A program made the translations under genes and the position numbers. Below are positions 39,054 to 48,271 of a stretch of 64,000 nucleotides of DNA, one piece after another. The number at the start of each line of letters is the position of its first letter. Position 1 is the first letter of the stretch. The notes below the pieces were generated by a model that worked only from the letters and a program-made list of their open reading frames with translations, had not been told where the DNA came from and ran no database searches. This DNA comes from a virus. The stretch covers positions 1-64,000 of IMG/VR virus record IMGVR_UViG_3300027302_000005, one strand, 5' to 3'.

Positions 39054-40039
39054 TGCTTTTCTTCTGCCTCTACGCTATCACCCCAAAGTTCCATATACCA
39101 TTCTTGCCCGCGAGTATCACCTTTGAAATTGACAGAGCGGACACGATAGAAGTTGTCGAATTGCTTATCGTCCGTAACAACCTTGAATAAGCTATTTGGC
39201 CTCACTTCAGGATTTAACAAAGCTTTAGCTCTTAGGCCATATCGGACAACGCGCAGCTTGCTAATCTTTCTAGGTGTTCCATCTTTCTTTAAGGAAGGTT
39301 TCTTGGATGGAAGGAACAACTCATCCTCTTTATCCAAGGCTTGCCCAACACTCTTACTCACTTCTTCGCTGTCAATGAATGGGATGTCGAGAAGCCCACT
39401 GTCCTTACTAAGAACAATAGCTCTTTCATATTCCCCACCATTCAATCCGTAGCGGTCAGTGACAAGCAGGTTTCCATCTACAATCTTCCATTCAATTGCA
39501 TATGTCTTTGCAATCTCGTCCAATACTTGCTTACCAGTGCCGTAAGCGGGGTAGCCGTACATACACTTGAGAGAGAGCCAATCCCCTTTAGCTGGCTTGT
39601 TGTAAGACAACGACAAGTCGGAAGCAATCTTGGCAATCACATTCTCAAGATAAATATCTTCAGGGAAGGAATAGTTGATTTTCTTGATAGCCAGCTTTGT
39701 ATAGTCAAGAGCCAATTCAAACGTAGTGATTCTGTCGCTTCCTTGGCGAGTGGTGCGGATATTGAGAACATCACCATTGACAATGGTTTTAATGTTCCCT
39801 TTATATCCAGCATCTAATGTAATACTTCCCCACCTTGTACCAATGCTTTCAATTGTACTATCTTGCAGGTTGTAGATGGAGATGGTTCCACGATTGGTTT
39901 TCTCTTTATTGTCTACATACAACTCAATATCAAACTGAATACGTAAGTCTTTAAGCTGGACAATATCCCCATTGACAGGGTTTTTGAATGTAAGGAGATA
40001 GTCTCTATCCCACTGAATGTTTTCATAAGTGGTAGCCAT
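39050..40039 (-). CDS. baseplate hub protein (329 aa)
   Basis: ATG 40039 (SD AGGGGAG) gives MATTYENIQWDRDYLLTFKN; the upstream in-frame ATG at 40057 is less likely. The segments LDAGYKGNIKTIVNGDVLNI and KQVLDEIAKTYAIEWKIVDG are typical of gpD/gp44-like hub proteins. It joins the tube end to the spike. It overlaps the spike gene by 4 nt. Confidence 0.75.
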   Translation of the reverse strand: MATTYENIQWDRDYLLTFKNPVNGDIVQLKDLRIQFDIELYVDNKEKTNRGTISIYNLQDSTIESIGTRWGSITLDAGYKGNIKTIVNGDVLNIRTTRQGSDRITTFELALDYTKLAIKKINYSFPEDIYLENVIAKIASDLSLSYNKPAKGDWLSLKCMYGYPAYGTGKQVLDEIAKTYAIEWKIVDGNLLVTDRYGLNGGEYERAIVLSKDSGLLDIPFIDSEEVSKSVGQALDKEDELFLPSKKPSLKKDGTPRKISKLRVVRYGLRAKALLNPEVRPNSLFKVVTDDKQFDNFYRVRSVNFKGDTRGQEWYMELWGDSVEAEEKQ

Positions 40040-40057
40040 ATTCTCCCCTTTATACAA

Positions 40058-40375
40058 TTAACCAAAAAACCCAAGAAGGAAGTTATCAGCCCAAGATTTT
40101 ATTGTTGTTTCATTTTCTTCAACATTGTCATTCAGCTTTGCAAGATAAAGACAACCGTTTATTCCCACTTCATACATCTCAGGTGAGAAGATGTTATAAT
40201 CACTAACAACTTTCTTACTGTCAAGGACAACAGTCCCGTCTTGTAAAGTGATTGTGACGTAGTAATACTTGCTTCTGAAGTTGTAGTTGAAAGTTAATGT
40301 ACAGGCTACATTGTTGAGGCTAGTAGAATATGTAAATGATGGAAGGTTGTACAGTGGAAGCAATGTGATGTTCAT
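40058..40375 (-). CDS. baseplate plug protein, DUF6983-like (105 aa)
   Basis: The small beta protein (SLNNVACTLTFNYNFRSKYY, TITLQDGTVVLDSKKV, INGCLYLAKLND) matches baseplate plug proteins commonly encoded between the Dit-like and hub genes. AAGGG SD. Confidence 0.75.
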   Translation of the reverse strand: MNITLLPLYNLPSFTYSTSLNNVACTLTFNYNFRSKYYYVTITLQDGTVVLDSKKVVSDYNIFSPEMYEVGINGCLYLAKLNDNVEENETTIKSWADNFLLGFFG

Positions 40376-40376
40376 A

Positions 40377-41192
40377 TTAATCCCTTATCATTCCCGGTGC
40401 TGACCTACTGCCTGTATATTTAAACTTCTTCTCTTGCTGCCTACGCAACTCTTCTTCAGCAGCAGCGTTTCTATCTATCTGTGGTTGGTGAGCTTCTTGG
40501 TTTGTTTCAGGAGCAGCATCCGTTGTCTTTCCCTTATCTCCAACCTTATTACCCTTGCCGTCAGTAGCAGACCCCTGACCAGCAACAGTAGAAGGGATAA
40601 TCTTTTCAGCATTAGCCTGAACAACTTTAACTTTGACAGTTTTAACTTGTTCAATGCTGATGTTAGGATAGATTGCATACCCGCTGTCAGGAGAGGTATC
40701 AAAAGACAAATCAGTAATGACACAATTCTCATAGCGTGTAATTTCGCTATCATTCCCAGTAAGAGTGTAGGCAAGAACAGTGACAAGCTCTTTATCTCGT
40801 TGAATACGAATCAACCTGTCCCTGACAACAAACATTGCAGCCTTGACAGAACTATTGTCTTTCGTAGCTGCATAATCTTGTGGAGCTTGAGCATCAGAGA
40901 ATGATGGATTAAGATTACTGTCAATCACCCCCATTGAATCAAAACGAGGGGTTCCTTGATTGTAATACGGAACAGCAGCATTAGCTGCATCTTTCAAAGG
41001 ATTCCAGAAGTTGTAATCACTCACCACTCCTTGAATCTTCAGCTTGATATTTTCAGTAACAATGTTGTCACTGATTTTAGTTCCATCTTCAACGGGATGA
41101 GACGTTACACTTCCTTGATAAGATTCAGAGAAAGAGAGAATGCTATCAAACAAGATAACATCATTGTTTTGTGTTTTTATGACGTAAATCAT
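40377..41192 (-). CDS. Dit-like / tail protein with disordered C-terminus (271 aa)
   Basis: Residues 1-180 (FSESYQGSVTSHPVEDGTKI, NIKLKIQGVVSDYNFW, VVRDRLIRIQRDKELVTVLA) resemble the Dit-like domain in myovirus baseplates. The last ~70 residues are low-complexity Gly/Lys/Gln-rich and likely flexible. It connects tape measure and hub. Confidence 0.75.
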   Translation of the reverse strand: MIYVIKTQNNDVILFDSILSFSESYQGSVTSHPVEDGTKISDNIVTENIKLKIQGVVSDYNFWNPLKDAANAAVPYYNQGTPRFDSMGVIDSNLNPSFSDAQAPQDYAATKDNSSVKAAMFVVRDRLIRIQRDKELVTVLAYTLTGNDSEITRYENCVITDLSFDTSPDSGYAIYPNISIEQVKTVKVKVVQANAEKIIPSTVAGQGSATDGKGNKVGDKGKTTDAAPETNQEAHQPQIDRNAAAEEELRRQQEKKFKYTGSRSAPGMIRD

Positions 41193-41210
41193 GCTGTAGC
41201 ATTCTCCTTA

Positions 41211-43244
41211 TTAACTGTAAATCCCTAACCCGCCGACACGAAGGACACTTCCCACACCAACACCAAACTCACGCATGTCTCCATTCTTCAATGCGTCAGC
41301 AGCTTGTGCAGGGAGGTCATTGAAGTTGATATTGAAGTTCATTATTGAGCTTTGCGGGTTTGTCAGTCTTTCAGAAATCTTTGGCTTATTTTGCTCATTG
41401 AACTTCTGAAACATTTCTTTAACTTGCTCAGGTGTCTTTCCGCTTGGCGTATTACCATTCATTTCCATTGACTGATAAATCTTCTTCTGAACTTCACCAG
41501 AATTATAGTTGAAAGAGTTTTTATCGAAGAAAGGATTAATCCCTCTTTTCATTTCTTCCCACCCATTCAACACTTTCAGAATAAACGTATCCCAAAGAAT
41601 CATGGCATATTCAATATCAAGCTGCCACCCATGAACCCAATTATCTTCGCCATTCATGTAGTCAGCTACGGATTGGGCTACATATATCAACCCGCCCATT
41701 AAGCCAACCAGCCTAGCCATTGGCGGAATAGCACCCCACAGCAGTTTGGTAAACTGATTCATGGAACTAATAGCACCGCCAATCCCTTGTGTCTTGAGAA
41801 GTACAAATGCTGCGAGTAGGCCGCCTGTTCCGAAGAACCCTGCCAAGAACCCTTTTATATCTTCCTTATTGTTTGATATAACAGTTCCAAGCTCTTTAAG
41901 TCCTTTTATAACAAGCAGCAACCCTTTGAACAACGGGGTAAGAACTGAAACAAGTTTAGTAAGGGCTCCGAACATCTCTGTCAACAACTCATCCAAGCCG
42001 CTTTCCATCATTACTTTGGAAAACTCTCGCATTTTGTTGTTGAAACGTTCTTGTGCAGCAGCAGACATTTTAAGCTGTTTCTGGAACTCAGGAGATGCTA
42101 GGGCAAAATCCCCCATAGCTTGCATTGCCTTAACAACAACGTCAGTGCCAACCTTCCCGTTTTCCATCATCTTGAACAGACCTTGTACATCTGTTCCAGC
42201 AGCCTGAGCGAAGTATTGCATCACACCAGCAGCATGTTCACCCAACTGCCCCTTCAGTTCTTCACTACTTACTTTCTGCTTGTTGAACATCTGTTCAATA
42301 GCTTTGTTAGCAAGATTGATCTTTTCAGCACTCATCCCCAACAAACGGAAATAACTTTGAGCGCCCTTAAAGCTCTTTTGAAGAACTTCAGTACTAAACT
42401 GTTCCTTGCCAGACATGAACATCTTGGCATAGCTCTGACCCATATCAAGGATAGAGATACCGAGTTCATCTGCTGTCTGTTTTACGAACTTTAGATTCTG
42501 ATTGAATGTTGCAGTATCACCGGAGATTGCCTTGAGCATATTCTCCATCTGCATCATTTCACGACCAGTTGCAATCAGTTCTTTGATTGCATACCCGCCA
42601 GCAACAGCATTAAACAATCCCATACCCGTTGGAAGCATAGGGCGAAGGAAGGCAGCAGGGCCAGACTTAGCAATGCCAGATGCTCTCCCCCAATACCCTA
42701 CATACTGATTAGATTCATATCCGTTTCCACGAGGGCGGCCAGCATTCTCTCTAGCCCCACCATATCCAGCACCTGTCTGACTAATAGCACTTGATGGAAC
42801 TTGTCTAAATCTACTAATTCCTGCTGTAGCAGCTTTCAACCTTTCAAAGTTAGCAGCAAGCAACATGATTGCTTGTGCATATTCAGCTACTTCATTCTTT
42901 CTACCAGTGATAGCTTGATGAAGTTTGAAGATGGAAGAAGCAAACCTATCAGCCCACATCTCAGATTTCTGAGCTTGTCCACTAACAGCAACTTGCATGT
43001 TGTTCAGGTGAGTGACGCTTTTCTCAATACCATCCATCCACTTCGTAACACCCTTGGTGTCAGTCATCTTCTGGAATGATTTGAATTGTGCTGTCAGCCC
43101 TGTAAGCTGATTCTTGAGCTTTCCTGTTTGTATTGCTGCTTCTTTCAGTTGTACTTTTAAATCAGCAATCTCAGCACGGAACGCTGTCAACCCTTCCTTG
43201 TCTACTTTAAAACCTACAGTAGCAAATAGCTTTGCCAGTTCCAT
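41211..43244 (-). CDS. tail tape measure protein (677 aa)
   Basis: Long helical N-terminus, the tape-measure core segment LGISILDMGQSYAKMFMSGK...ELKGQLGEHAAGVMQYFAQA typical of TMP proteins, and hydrophobic segments (~430-535, KGFLAGFFGTGGLLAAFVLL). At 677 aa the tail is predicted near 100 nm, using the general 0.15 nm per residue relation. Follows the tail chaperone as usual. Confidence 0.85.
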   Translation of the reverse strand: MELAKLFATVGFKVDKEGLTAFRAEIADLKVQLKEAAIQTGKLKNQLTGLTAQFKSFQKMTDTKGVTKWMDGIEKSVTHLNNMQVAVSGQAQKSEMWADRFASSIFKLHQAITGRKNEVAEYAQAIMLLAANFERLKAATAGISRFRQVPSSAISQTGAGYGGARENAGRPRGNGYESNQYVGYWGRASGIAKSGPAAFLRPMLPTGMGLFNAVAGGYAIKELIATGREMMQMENMLKAISGDTATFNQNLKFVKQTADELGISILDMGQSYAKMFMSGKEQFSTEVLQKSFKGAQSYFRLLGMSAEKINLANKAIEQMFNKQKVSSEELKGQLGEHAAGVMQYFAQAAGTDVQGLFKMMENGKVGTDVVVKAMQAMGDFALASPEFQKQLKMSAAAQERFNNKMREFSKVMMESGLDELLTEMFGALTKLVSVLTPLFKGLLLVIKGLKELGTVISNNKEDIKGFLAGFFGTGGLLAAFVLLKTQGIGGAISSMNQFTKLLWGAIPPMARLVGLMGGLIYVAQSVADYMNGEDNWVHGWQLDIEYAMILWDTFILKVLNGWEEMKRGINPFFDKNSFNYNSGEVQKKIYQSMEMNGNTPSGKTPEQVKEMFQKFNEQNKPKISERLTNPQSSIMNFNINFNDLPAQAADALKNGDMREFGVGVGSVLRVGGLGIYS

Positions 43245-43256
43245 GCCCTTCTCCTA

Positions 43257-43524
43257 TTATTCTTTTTGGCTACGTCGCCTGCTGTCATCTCTCAATGCAG
43301 CATTAACATCCATCATTTCCAGCATGTCATAAAAGTCGGGAACGCTATACACTGTCTGTAATTCGTGATACGTACAGTATCTTTCTTCAGCAGACAAGAG
43401 ATTGAGAATACGAACATCTACTGTGAACTTTTCTTCAATCTCTTTGTATAAGCGTTTTGTACCTGAATCAATTTCAGATTCGCTAGTGTTTAAGCCCCGA
43501 TGCCTAAACCTAGCTTTGAAAAAA
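43257..43524 (-). CDS. -1 frameshift extension of tail assembly chaperone
   Basis: A -1 frame relative to 43490-43879 opens after a stop near 43525 and runs 86 codons from AAA (43517) to TAA (43259-43257), reading KARFRHRGLNTSESEIDSGT...YHELQTVYSVPDFYDMLEMM. No usable start codon exists near its beginning. A run of six T residues (minus strand, 43524-43519) lies at the overlap. This reproduces the G/GT chaperone arrangement before the tape measure. Confidence 0.65.
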
Positions 43525-43879
43525 CATCAGAGAAGTTAACTTTCAACACTTCCTTAATCAAGTCAAACAGCACACCATACCGTTGTGCAAACTCCTGATC
43601 AAAGTTGATGGCCATTGTTCCCTTACTGACATTGCTCACCAATTCTTTAATCAGTGCCACGACGTCCACTTTATCCATTTGTCCAATCAAGACATTAATC
43701 GCTTCACCAAGGACAGCATCTTCGCTACCATCGCCTTGTGCGGCCTTCTGCAATTCCATGAATGCAGGGCCAAGTAGCTTAACCAGCTTCACTTCAATAG
43801 CCAGTCCCTTGGTTGCCACAAAAGGTGTAATCTTATAGTCAACGCCACCCAGATGAACATCTACTTGTTCAAGAGCCAT
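43490..43879 (-). CDS. tail assembly chaperone (129 aa)
   Basis: A small helical protein (MALEQVDVHLGGVDYKITPF...AIEVKLVKLLGPAFMELQKA) in the position of lambda gpG, between tube-like genes and the tape measure. It matches TAC families of myoviruses. SD TGAGG. The longer frameshift product (see 43257-43524) would be the GT-like form. Confidence 0.75.
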   Translation of the reverse strand: MALEQVDVHLGGVDYKITPFVATKGLAIEVKLVKLLGPAFMELQKAAQGDGSEDAVLGEAINVLIGQMDKVDVVALIKELVSNVSKGTMAINFDQEFAQRYGVLFDLIKEVLKVNFSDVFSKLGLGIGA

Positions 43880-43902
43880 TCTTATTTACCTCAGTTAAAT
43901 TG

Positions 43903-44337
43903 TTAGTATAGCAAATCAGTAAGAGCAGTGAATTGTAGTGCATTAACTACAAAACTCCATTCTGTTTCTGTTGCATCATTATCTCTGACCAAATCAGGTG
44001 CAGACATAATATATCCAGTCGATGATATATTTGGTTTTTGCATGTCAGTGGCATTTGCACCACTAACTTCAACTCGGAAGAATGAGTTGGCGTTTACTTC
44101 GGACGAAGCATATAGGTCTTGCAAGATAGCATTTGAAATGCTTGTTTGCAGAAGTTTGACAGTTAGGCGAAAGGGTCGAGTGAATTGTCTCACTCTTGCA
44201 GAATACACGGGGTCTATTCCATCAATATTCTTGAAAGAGTCTGTCCCGCGATTCACTCTAATGGATGTAACGCCTGTTAAGACGTAGCCAGCAATTCTCA
44301 CTTCATTCTGTGACGGGTCATAAACTACTGAAGTCAT
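43903..44337 (-). CDS. tail tube-like paralogue 3 (144 aa)
   Basis: Third tandem member of the tube-like set: it keeps IRVNRGTDSFKNIDGIDPVY, a helix and the terminal TEWSFVVNALQF that correspond to parts of 44930 and 44334. It is shorter and more diverged. Possibly a tube initiator or distal tube ring. It overlaps the 44334 gene by 4 nt. Confidence 0.65.
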   Translation of the reverse strand: MTSVVYDPSQNEVRIAGYVLTGVTSIRVNRGTDSFKNIDGIDPVYSARVRQFTRPFRLTVKLLQTSISNAILQDLYASSEVNANSFFRVEVSGANATDMQKPNISSTGYIMSAPDLVRDNDATETEWSFVVNALQFTALTDLLY

Positions 44338-44897
44338 TTTATCACCCTGATTGCAGCATCCACATAATTACGACTGATATTAAAAGTTGATTGCATTGCT
44401 GAAGCAATTGCAAGAGCCTCTGTAACACCAGATAAATCTTCGGCATTCCCGCCGATTAAACATTCAACATCGTTACACATGAATGTCCATTGTCTTGTAG
44501 CTAGCGATTGTCCAAACTCAAGTTCAGGCAGTGCTTCAATCCAAACATCCTTGGCAAAGAACATTGTTGTTCCGCTGTTGTCTTTAACAATCAATGGAAG
44601 ATATTGCATTGCGCTAATGTTTGAACCATAAAGTAGTTTTTGAACACCAGAAAGGAAATCATTGCTTTCACTGGATTGTTCAAGAAACACATCCACTTTC
44701 CATGTGCTGTATCGCTGTTGTGTAATGGATACAGTTCCATCCATTGCTCGTTTACTTGTATAAAGCGGGTCAACACGATTGATACGCACAACATTGTCAG
44801 CACTAAAGCCAGATATGTTGATTCCAGCAAATGTTATTCCAACATCACTTGGGGAATATGTGTACACTCTTGTTCTCCTATATAAAGAGTAGGGCAT
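44334..44897 (-). CDS. tail tube-like paralogue 2, DUF3277-like (187 aa)
   Basis: Shares YTYSPSDVGITFAGINISGF and RQWTFMCNDVECLIGGN with the gene upstream (STYSPSDVNVVIS, RDWVFHCTQMEDIIAGN). A tube-fold protein that may form a specialised ring such as a terminator/initiator. SD GGGCAAGG is close to the start. Confidence 0.7.
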   Translation of the reverse strand: MPYSLYRRTRVYTYSPSDVGITFAGINISGFSADNVVRINRVDPLYTSKRAMDGTVSITQQRYSTWKVDVFLEQSSESNDFLSGVQKLLYGSNISAMQYLPLIVKDNSGTTMFFAKDVWIEALPELEFGQSLATRQWTFMCNDVECLIGGNAEDLSGVTEALAIASAMQSTFNISRNYVDAAIRVIK

Positions 44898-44929
44898 CCT
44901 TGCCCTGTATTATTATTCCCTAGAAGCTA

Positions 44930-45457
44930 TCAAGCCTGCCATTCAGTAGGAACAGTTCCACCAAGCAGTTGGATAGCAGCAACATCTTCAGCAGAGATGA
45001 GCGAGTTACCAGCGATAATATCTTCCATCTGAGTGCAGTGGAAAACCCAATCACGGTTGTTCAAGCTGTTACCGTATTGGCTGTTAGGCACAACACCGAT
45101 GTATGCTTCCTGAGCAAAGGCAACAGAACGACCAGAGCCATCCTTCACAGTGAGAGAGAACAAGCCATCGCTATTCTTGCTTGCACGGTCATTAGCGTAC
45201 AGCAGGGTGAGGATGTCATTAGAAGCACTCCCTTGACCCAAGGAAACAGTAACCTTACCGGAAGTGTTAGCCTTATAGACGCGAGTAGCAATGTTATCAA
45301 CACCAGTAACGTGTTCGTAAGTTTCACTATCACGTTCAACATTAATGTGACTATCTTCAGCATAACCGGCAATGACATGAATCAGGCCAGTGGATTCTTG
45401 AGAGATAACAACATTAACATCAGACGGAGAATATGTAGAAGTACGAGTAGAAGCCAT
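44930..45457 (-). CDS. tail tube protein, DUF3277-like (175 aa)
   Basis: Direct neighbour of the sheath gene, with TYSPSDVNVVISQESTGL, KVTVSLGQGSASNDILTLLY and SGRSVAFAQEAYIGVVP, fitting DUF3277-type tube proteins of KPP10/Felix O1-like myoviruses. Best AGGAG SD of the three tube-like genes, so probably the major tube protein. Confidence 0.8.
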   Translation of the reverse strand: MASTRTSTYSPSDVNVVISQESTGLIHVIAGYAEDSHINVERDSETYEHVTGVDNIATRVYKANTSGKVTVSLGQGSASNDILTLLYANDRASKNSDGLFSLTVKDGSGRSVAFAQEAYIGVVPNSQYGNSLNNRDWVFHCTQMEDIIAGNSLISAEDVAAIQLLGGTVPTEWQA

Positions 45458-45473
45458 TTATTATATTCTCCTA

Positions 45474-46769
45474 TTAAGCCGTCACGGTGCCGGTGATACC
45501 ATCCACATACAGGATAGCGCCAGCAAGACGAGCAGTGAACGTAACATCCGGCAATACGCGAGTAGCCCGGACAGCAGACGAGATGTTGAGAACGTTCGGA
45601 ACAGAAACAATCGGAGCAGGCGAATCAGCCAAGCCACCAACTTGTACACCTTCTGCCAGAGCGCGACGAATCTCAGCTTCAATAACAGCAGTACCTTTAC
45701 TGGTGTAGCTAATCTTCTTGCTGTTAATCTGCTGGAACCAAATCCCTTCTTGGATACGAGCCTTCAGCCAGAATACAAACACCATCACATCAATCCATTC
45801 GCTGCTACTGACTTTGCCACCAATCACGACATCACGGCCACCAATAGAGGCTTCGTATGTAGAGCCATTCTTGTTCTTGATGTAATTGGCTTCGGACGAA
45901 GAGAGCGTATCCGCTGTAATACCGGAAAGCGTCTTATAGCACCAGTGGTTAGAGCCGGGTTGAGCAGGAGCGAAATAACCAACCCAAGCACATTCAATGA
46001 AATTGGTATCAGCAGAAGCATTCCAGATATAGAACGTGTTGTCGTAGTTCAGAGCCTTAATCTGGCTGAAAATATCAGACGTAGAAGAAGTTTTCACAGC
46101 ACTAGCTTGGCTAGAGAAAACATACATCTTTTCCAGCACTTCAACAGCAGCAGCAATATCCAGCACATCAGCATCAACATGAGATTCAGTAGACAACATG
46201 AACCAAGTATCATTGACATTCTGAACAGCAGTGATTGTGTCAGCCCATTCTTCCGTAGCAGCGTCATTAGCAGCCGACAGATTGGCGCTAAGCCCCTTCA
46301 GTTCATAGCCAGTACCAGACACAGACGGAGCGATTGTCAGAGTGGTTGTACCACCAGTAGTGATACCAGTAACACCAGCAGAAACAATAGCAGCCTTCAG
46401 ACCAGTAACAATCTCAGCAGCTGTGGCAGAAGAATCAGCCGTGAAGCTAATGCTTTCCCCTTCCAAAGTGAAAGAGTAGGTGGCGTCATTAACAACGGTC
46501 GGCGTAATCGTAACCAACGGAACTTGACGACGACCTACAACAATCTTGTCCAAGCCTTGATCTTGAGCAAAATACTTCTGAGCAGCCTTATACACATTGC
46601 TAGTAGAAGCAAAATCTGCACCAACTTCAGCAACACTGTTGTATTCTTTAGCACGTTCAGCAAAAGCTGTGTGGGCGGCAATAAAGCAAGGGACTGCAAA
46701 CGAAGCCCGCTGCACTGTAGCAGTTTCACGACTAATCGTGACGCTAATCAAATCATTAAGAACAGTCAT
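45474..46769 (-). CDS. tail sheath protein, DUF3383-like (431 aa)
   Basis: The N-terminus (MTVLNDLISVTISRETATVQ), the VGRRQVPLVTITPTV strand, the Ala/Thr-rich inserted domain and the C-terminal FWLKARIQEGIWFQQINSKK match DUF3383 sheath proteins. Together with 44930 it defines a contractile tail. AGGAG SD. Confidence 0.9.
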   Translation of the reverse strand: MTVLNDLISVTISRETATVQRASFAVPCFIAAHTAFAERAKEYNSVAEVGADFASTSNVYKAAQKYFAQDQGLDKIVVGRRQVPLVTITPTVVNDATYSFTLEGESISFTADSSATAAEIVTGLKAAIVSAGVTGITTGGTTTLTIAPSVSGTGYELKGLSANLSAANDAATEEWADTITAVQNVNDTWFMLSTESHVDADVLDIAAAVEVLEKMYVFSSQASAVKTSSTSDIFSQIKALNYDNTFYIWNASADTNFIECAWVGYFAPAQPGSNHWCYKTLSGITADTLSSSEANYIKNKNGSTYEASIGGRDVVIGGKVSSSEWIDVMVFVFWLKARIQEGIWFQQINSKKISYTSKGTAVIEAEIRRALAEGVQVGGLADSPAPIVSVPNVLNISSAVRATRVLPDVTFTARLAGAILYVDGITGTVTA

Positions 46770-46783
46770 GTTCTATCTATCTC

Positions 46784-47356
46784 CTAATAGTTAAATGTTA
46801 CAGGCAACGTACCGTCTACATTGTTGGCTTCAGTTAGTGTTCCCTTTACGGCTCCATCGTCGATGGACTGGAACGTAATCGTGGAATGTTTATCGTAAGC
46901 CAGCGATACATCCACTGTGAAAACAGAATAGAAATCTGTTTCTCTTTTTTGTTGTGAACGCTTGTTTCCACTCACACGTAGAACACTTAGGCCGTTATCA
47001 GCAAACAACTGCCGATAATAAACACTTCGCATTCTTTGACAGAAATCTTCTGCGTAATTGGCTGCATTAGTATCACTGCCACCTGACTGTTTATCCTTTC
47101 CAACAAATACAAACCTTACCAATCCTTCATATGTTTGGCACATGGTTGTTGTTCTGTTTGAGTTGTGAATAATCACACTCTCATAGGACATACCAACTGG
47201 CGTTTCACTAACAACAAATATATGGCAATAGGGGGAGGCAGGCTCAACACCATTCTGCATATCAAGATAAGCTGTAATGCCGGACAGTGTAGAAGTGAAT
47301 GCTGTATAGATACTATCTTCAATGGAAGTGAATGTACTGTTTGTCACTTTAGACAT
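46784..47356 (-). CDS. neck / tail terminator-like protein (190 aa)
   Basis: The pattern SIEDSIYTAFTSTLSGITAY...RVSGNKRSQQKRETDFYSV is that of phage neck/terminator proteins encoded before the sheath. It likely caps the tail and joins it to the head. The start overlaps the end of the upstream gene by one base (ATG within TAATG). Confidence 0.7.
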   Translation of the reverse strand: MSKVTNSTFTSIEDSIYTAFTSTLSGITAYLDMQNGVEPASPYCHIFVVSETPVGMSYESVIIHNSNRTTTMCQTYEGLVRFVFVGKDKQSGGSDTNAANYAEDFCQRMRSVYYRQLFADNGLSVLRVSGNKRSQQKRETDFYSVFTVDVSLAYDKHSTITFQSIDDGAVKGTLTEANNVDGTLPVTFNY

Positions 47357-47727
47357 TATGCTTTCTCCTTACGAACAGCTAATGCCATATAATGATCTAG
47401 CACATTAAGATTATAGAGATTCACTTCCCTAACTTCGTACACATCACCATTCCAAGTAACTTCATCCCCTTTCAGCAATCCACTGCCTTCTTGACTTGTA
47501 CGTACAGATTGTGAGATTCCATTAGTCAGGATGATAATACTGTTCTTGCTTCTATCCCCTTCAGGAAGAAGTTTAGTCATCTTTCCTTGAATGTTATTCT
47601 GAATGTTACAAGAGATTGTGAACGTTGAAGCTGTTCCATCAAGCCATCTACCATTAACGTAGCTTCCAGCCCGTCTGGTAAATGTGTAATTGCTCTTCCC
47701 TACGCATAAAAACAACGGAGTTGTCAT
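47356..47727 (-). CDS. head-tail connector / neck protein (123 aa)
   Basis: A beta-rich protein (LFLCVGKSNYTFTRRAGSYV, GDEVTWNGDVYEVREVNLYN) in the position of head-tail joining proteins of the gp9/gp10 type. No diagnostic motif; call is by synteny. AGGTGG SD. Confidence 0.6.
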   Translation of the reverse strand: MTTPLFLCVGKSNYTFTRRAGSYVNGRWLDGTASTFTISCNIQNNIQGKMTKLLPEGDRSKNSIIILTNGISQSVRTSQEGSGLLKGDEVTWNGDVYEVREVNLYNLNVLDHYMALAVRKEKA

Positions 47728-48257
47728 TTAATATCCACCTCCTTCTTTCGTTTGCCGTAGGCATCTCGATTAACTATCCTTGCTGTAATGCTGTCGTACA
47801 TTAAGCTTGTTTCACGTAATACACGAGTTTCAGGTGACTTCATGTCTAATGTCAATTCAGAGTTTAGCGGGAACTGAGCGTCGTCAATACTGGTCTTTAC
47901 TGTTTGTACAAGGCCAGCGCCAACCCTGAGCATTTCCTTTTCTACTTTGCCCAGAAACGATAGCTTGAATATGTGTGGTGCAACCCCTTTGATATAAGAA
48001 GCTGCATCTGGAATTGATTGGGTGAAGAATGGGCGAGGAGGGGAGAAGCCCCTTGGTGCAGCAAAACCAGTCTCTTGCATCCAAGCTACACTTGCTACAT
48101 ACATCCCTTGTCTGCTATCACCAGCAGGATATTTTTCTTCGTTAATAAATCCGTATTCAATTTCTTTCTGGTTAAGGTCTTGCAGACGTTTCCACAGAGC
48201 ATCAAGCTCTTTGAAATCGGTTGTCACTTCATAACCAAGTTTTGTACTCTTAGCCAT
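47724..48257 (-). CDS. HK97 gp10-like tail completion protein (177 aa)
   Basis: VASVAWMQETGFAAPRGFSP (with the PPRPF that follows) and LRETSLMYDSITARIVNR are typical of HK97 gp10-like/DUF-type neck proteins. It overlaps the next gene by 4 nt. Role: head-tail joining. Confidence 0.7.
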   Translation of the reverse strand: MAKSTKLGYEVTTDFKELDALWKRLQDLNQKEIEYGFINEEKYPAGDSRQGMYVASVAWMQETGFAAPRGFSPPRPFFTQSIPDAASYIKGVAPHIFKLSFLGKVEKEMLRVGAGLVQTVKTSIDDAQFPLNSELTLDMKSPETRVLRETSLMYDSITARIVNRDAYGKRKKEVDIK

Positions 48258-48271
48258 TACATAGCTCCCAA

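Noticed and set aside
45642-46787. 381-codon plus-strand ORF opposite the sheath gene
   Set aside because: Shadow frame of the sheath gene; low-complexity Ser/Arg/Asn product, no SD.
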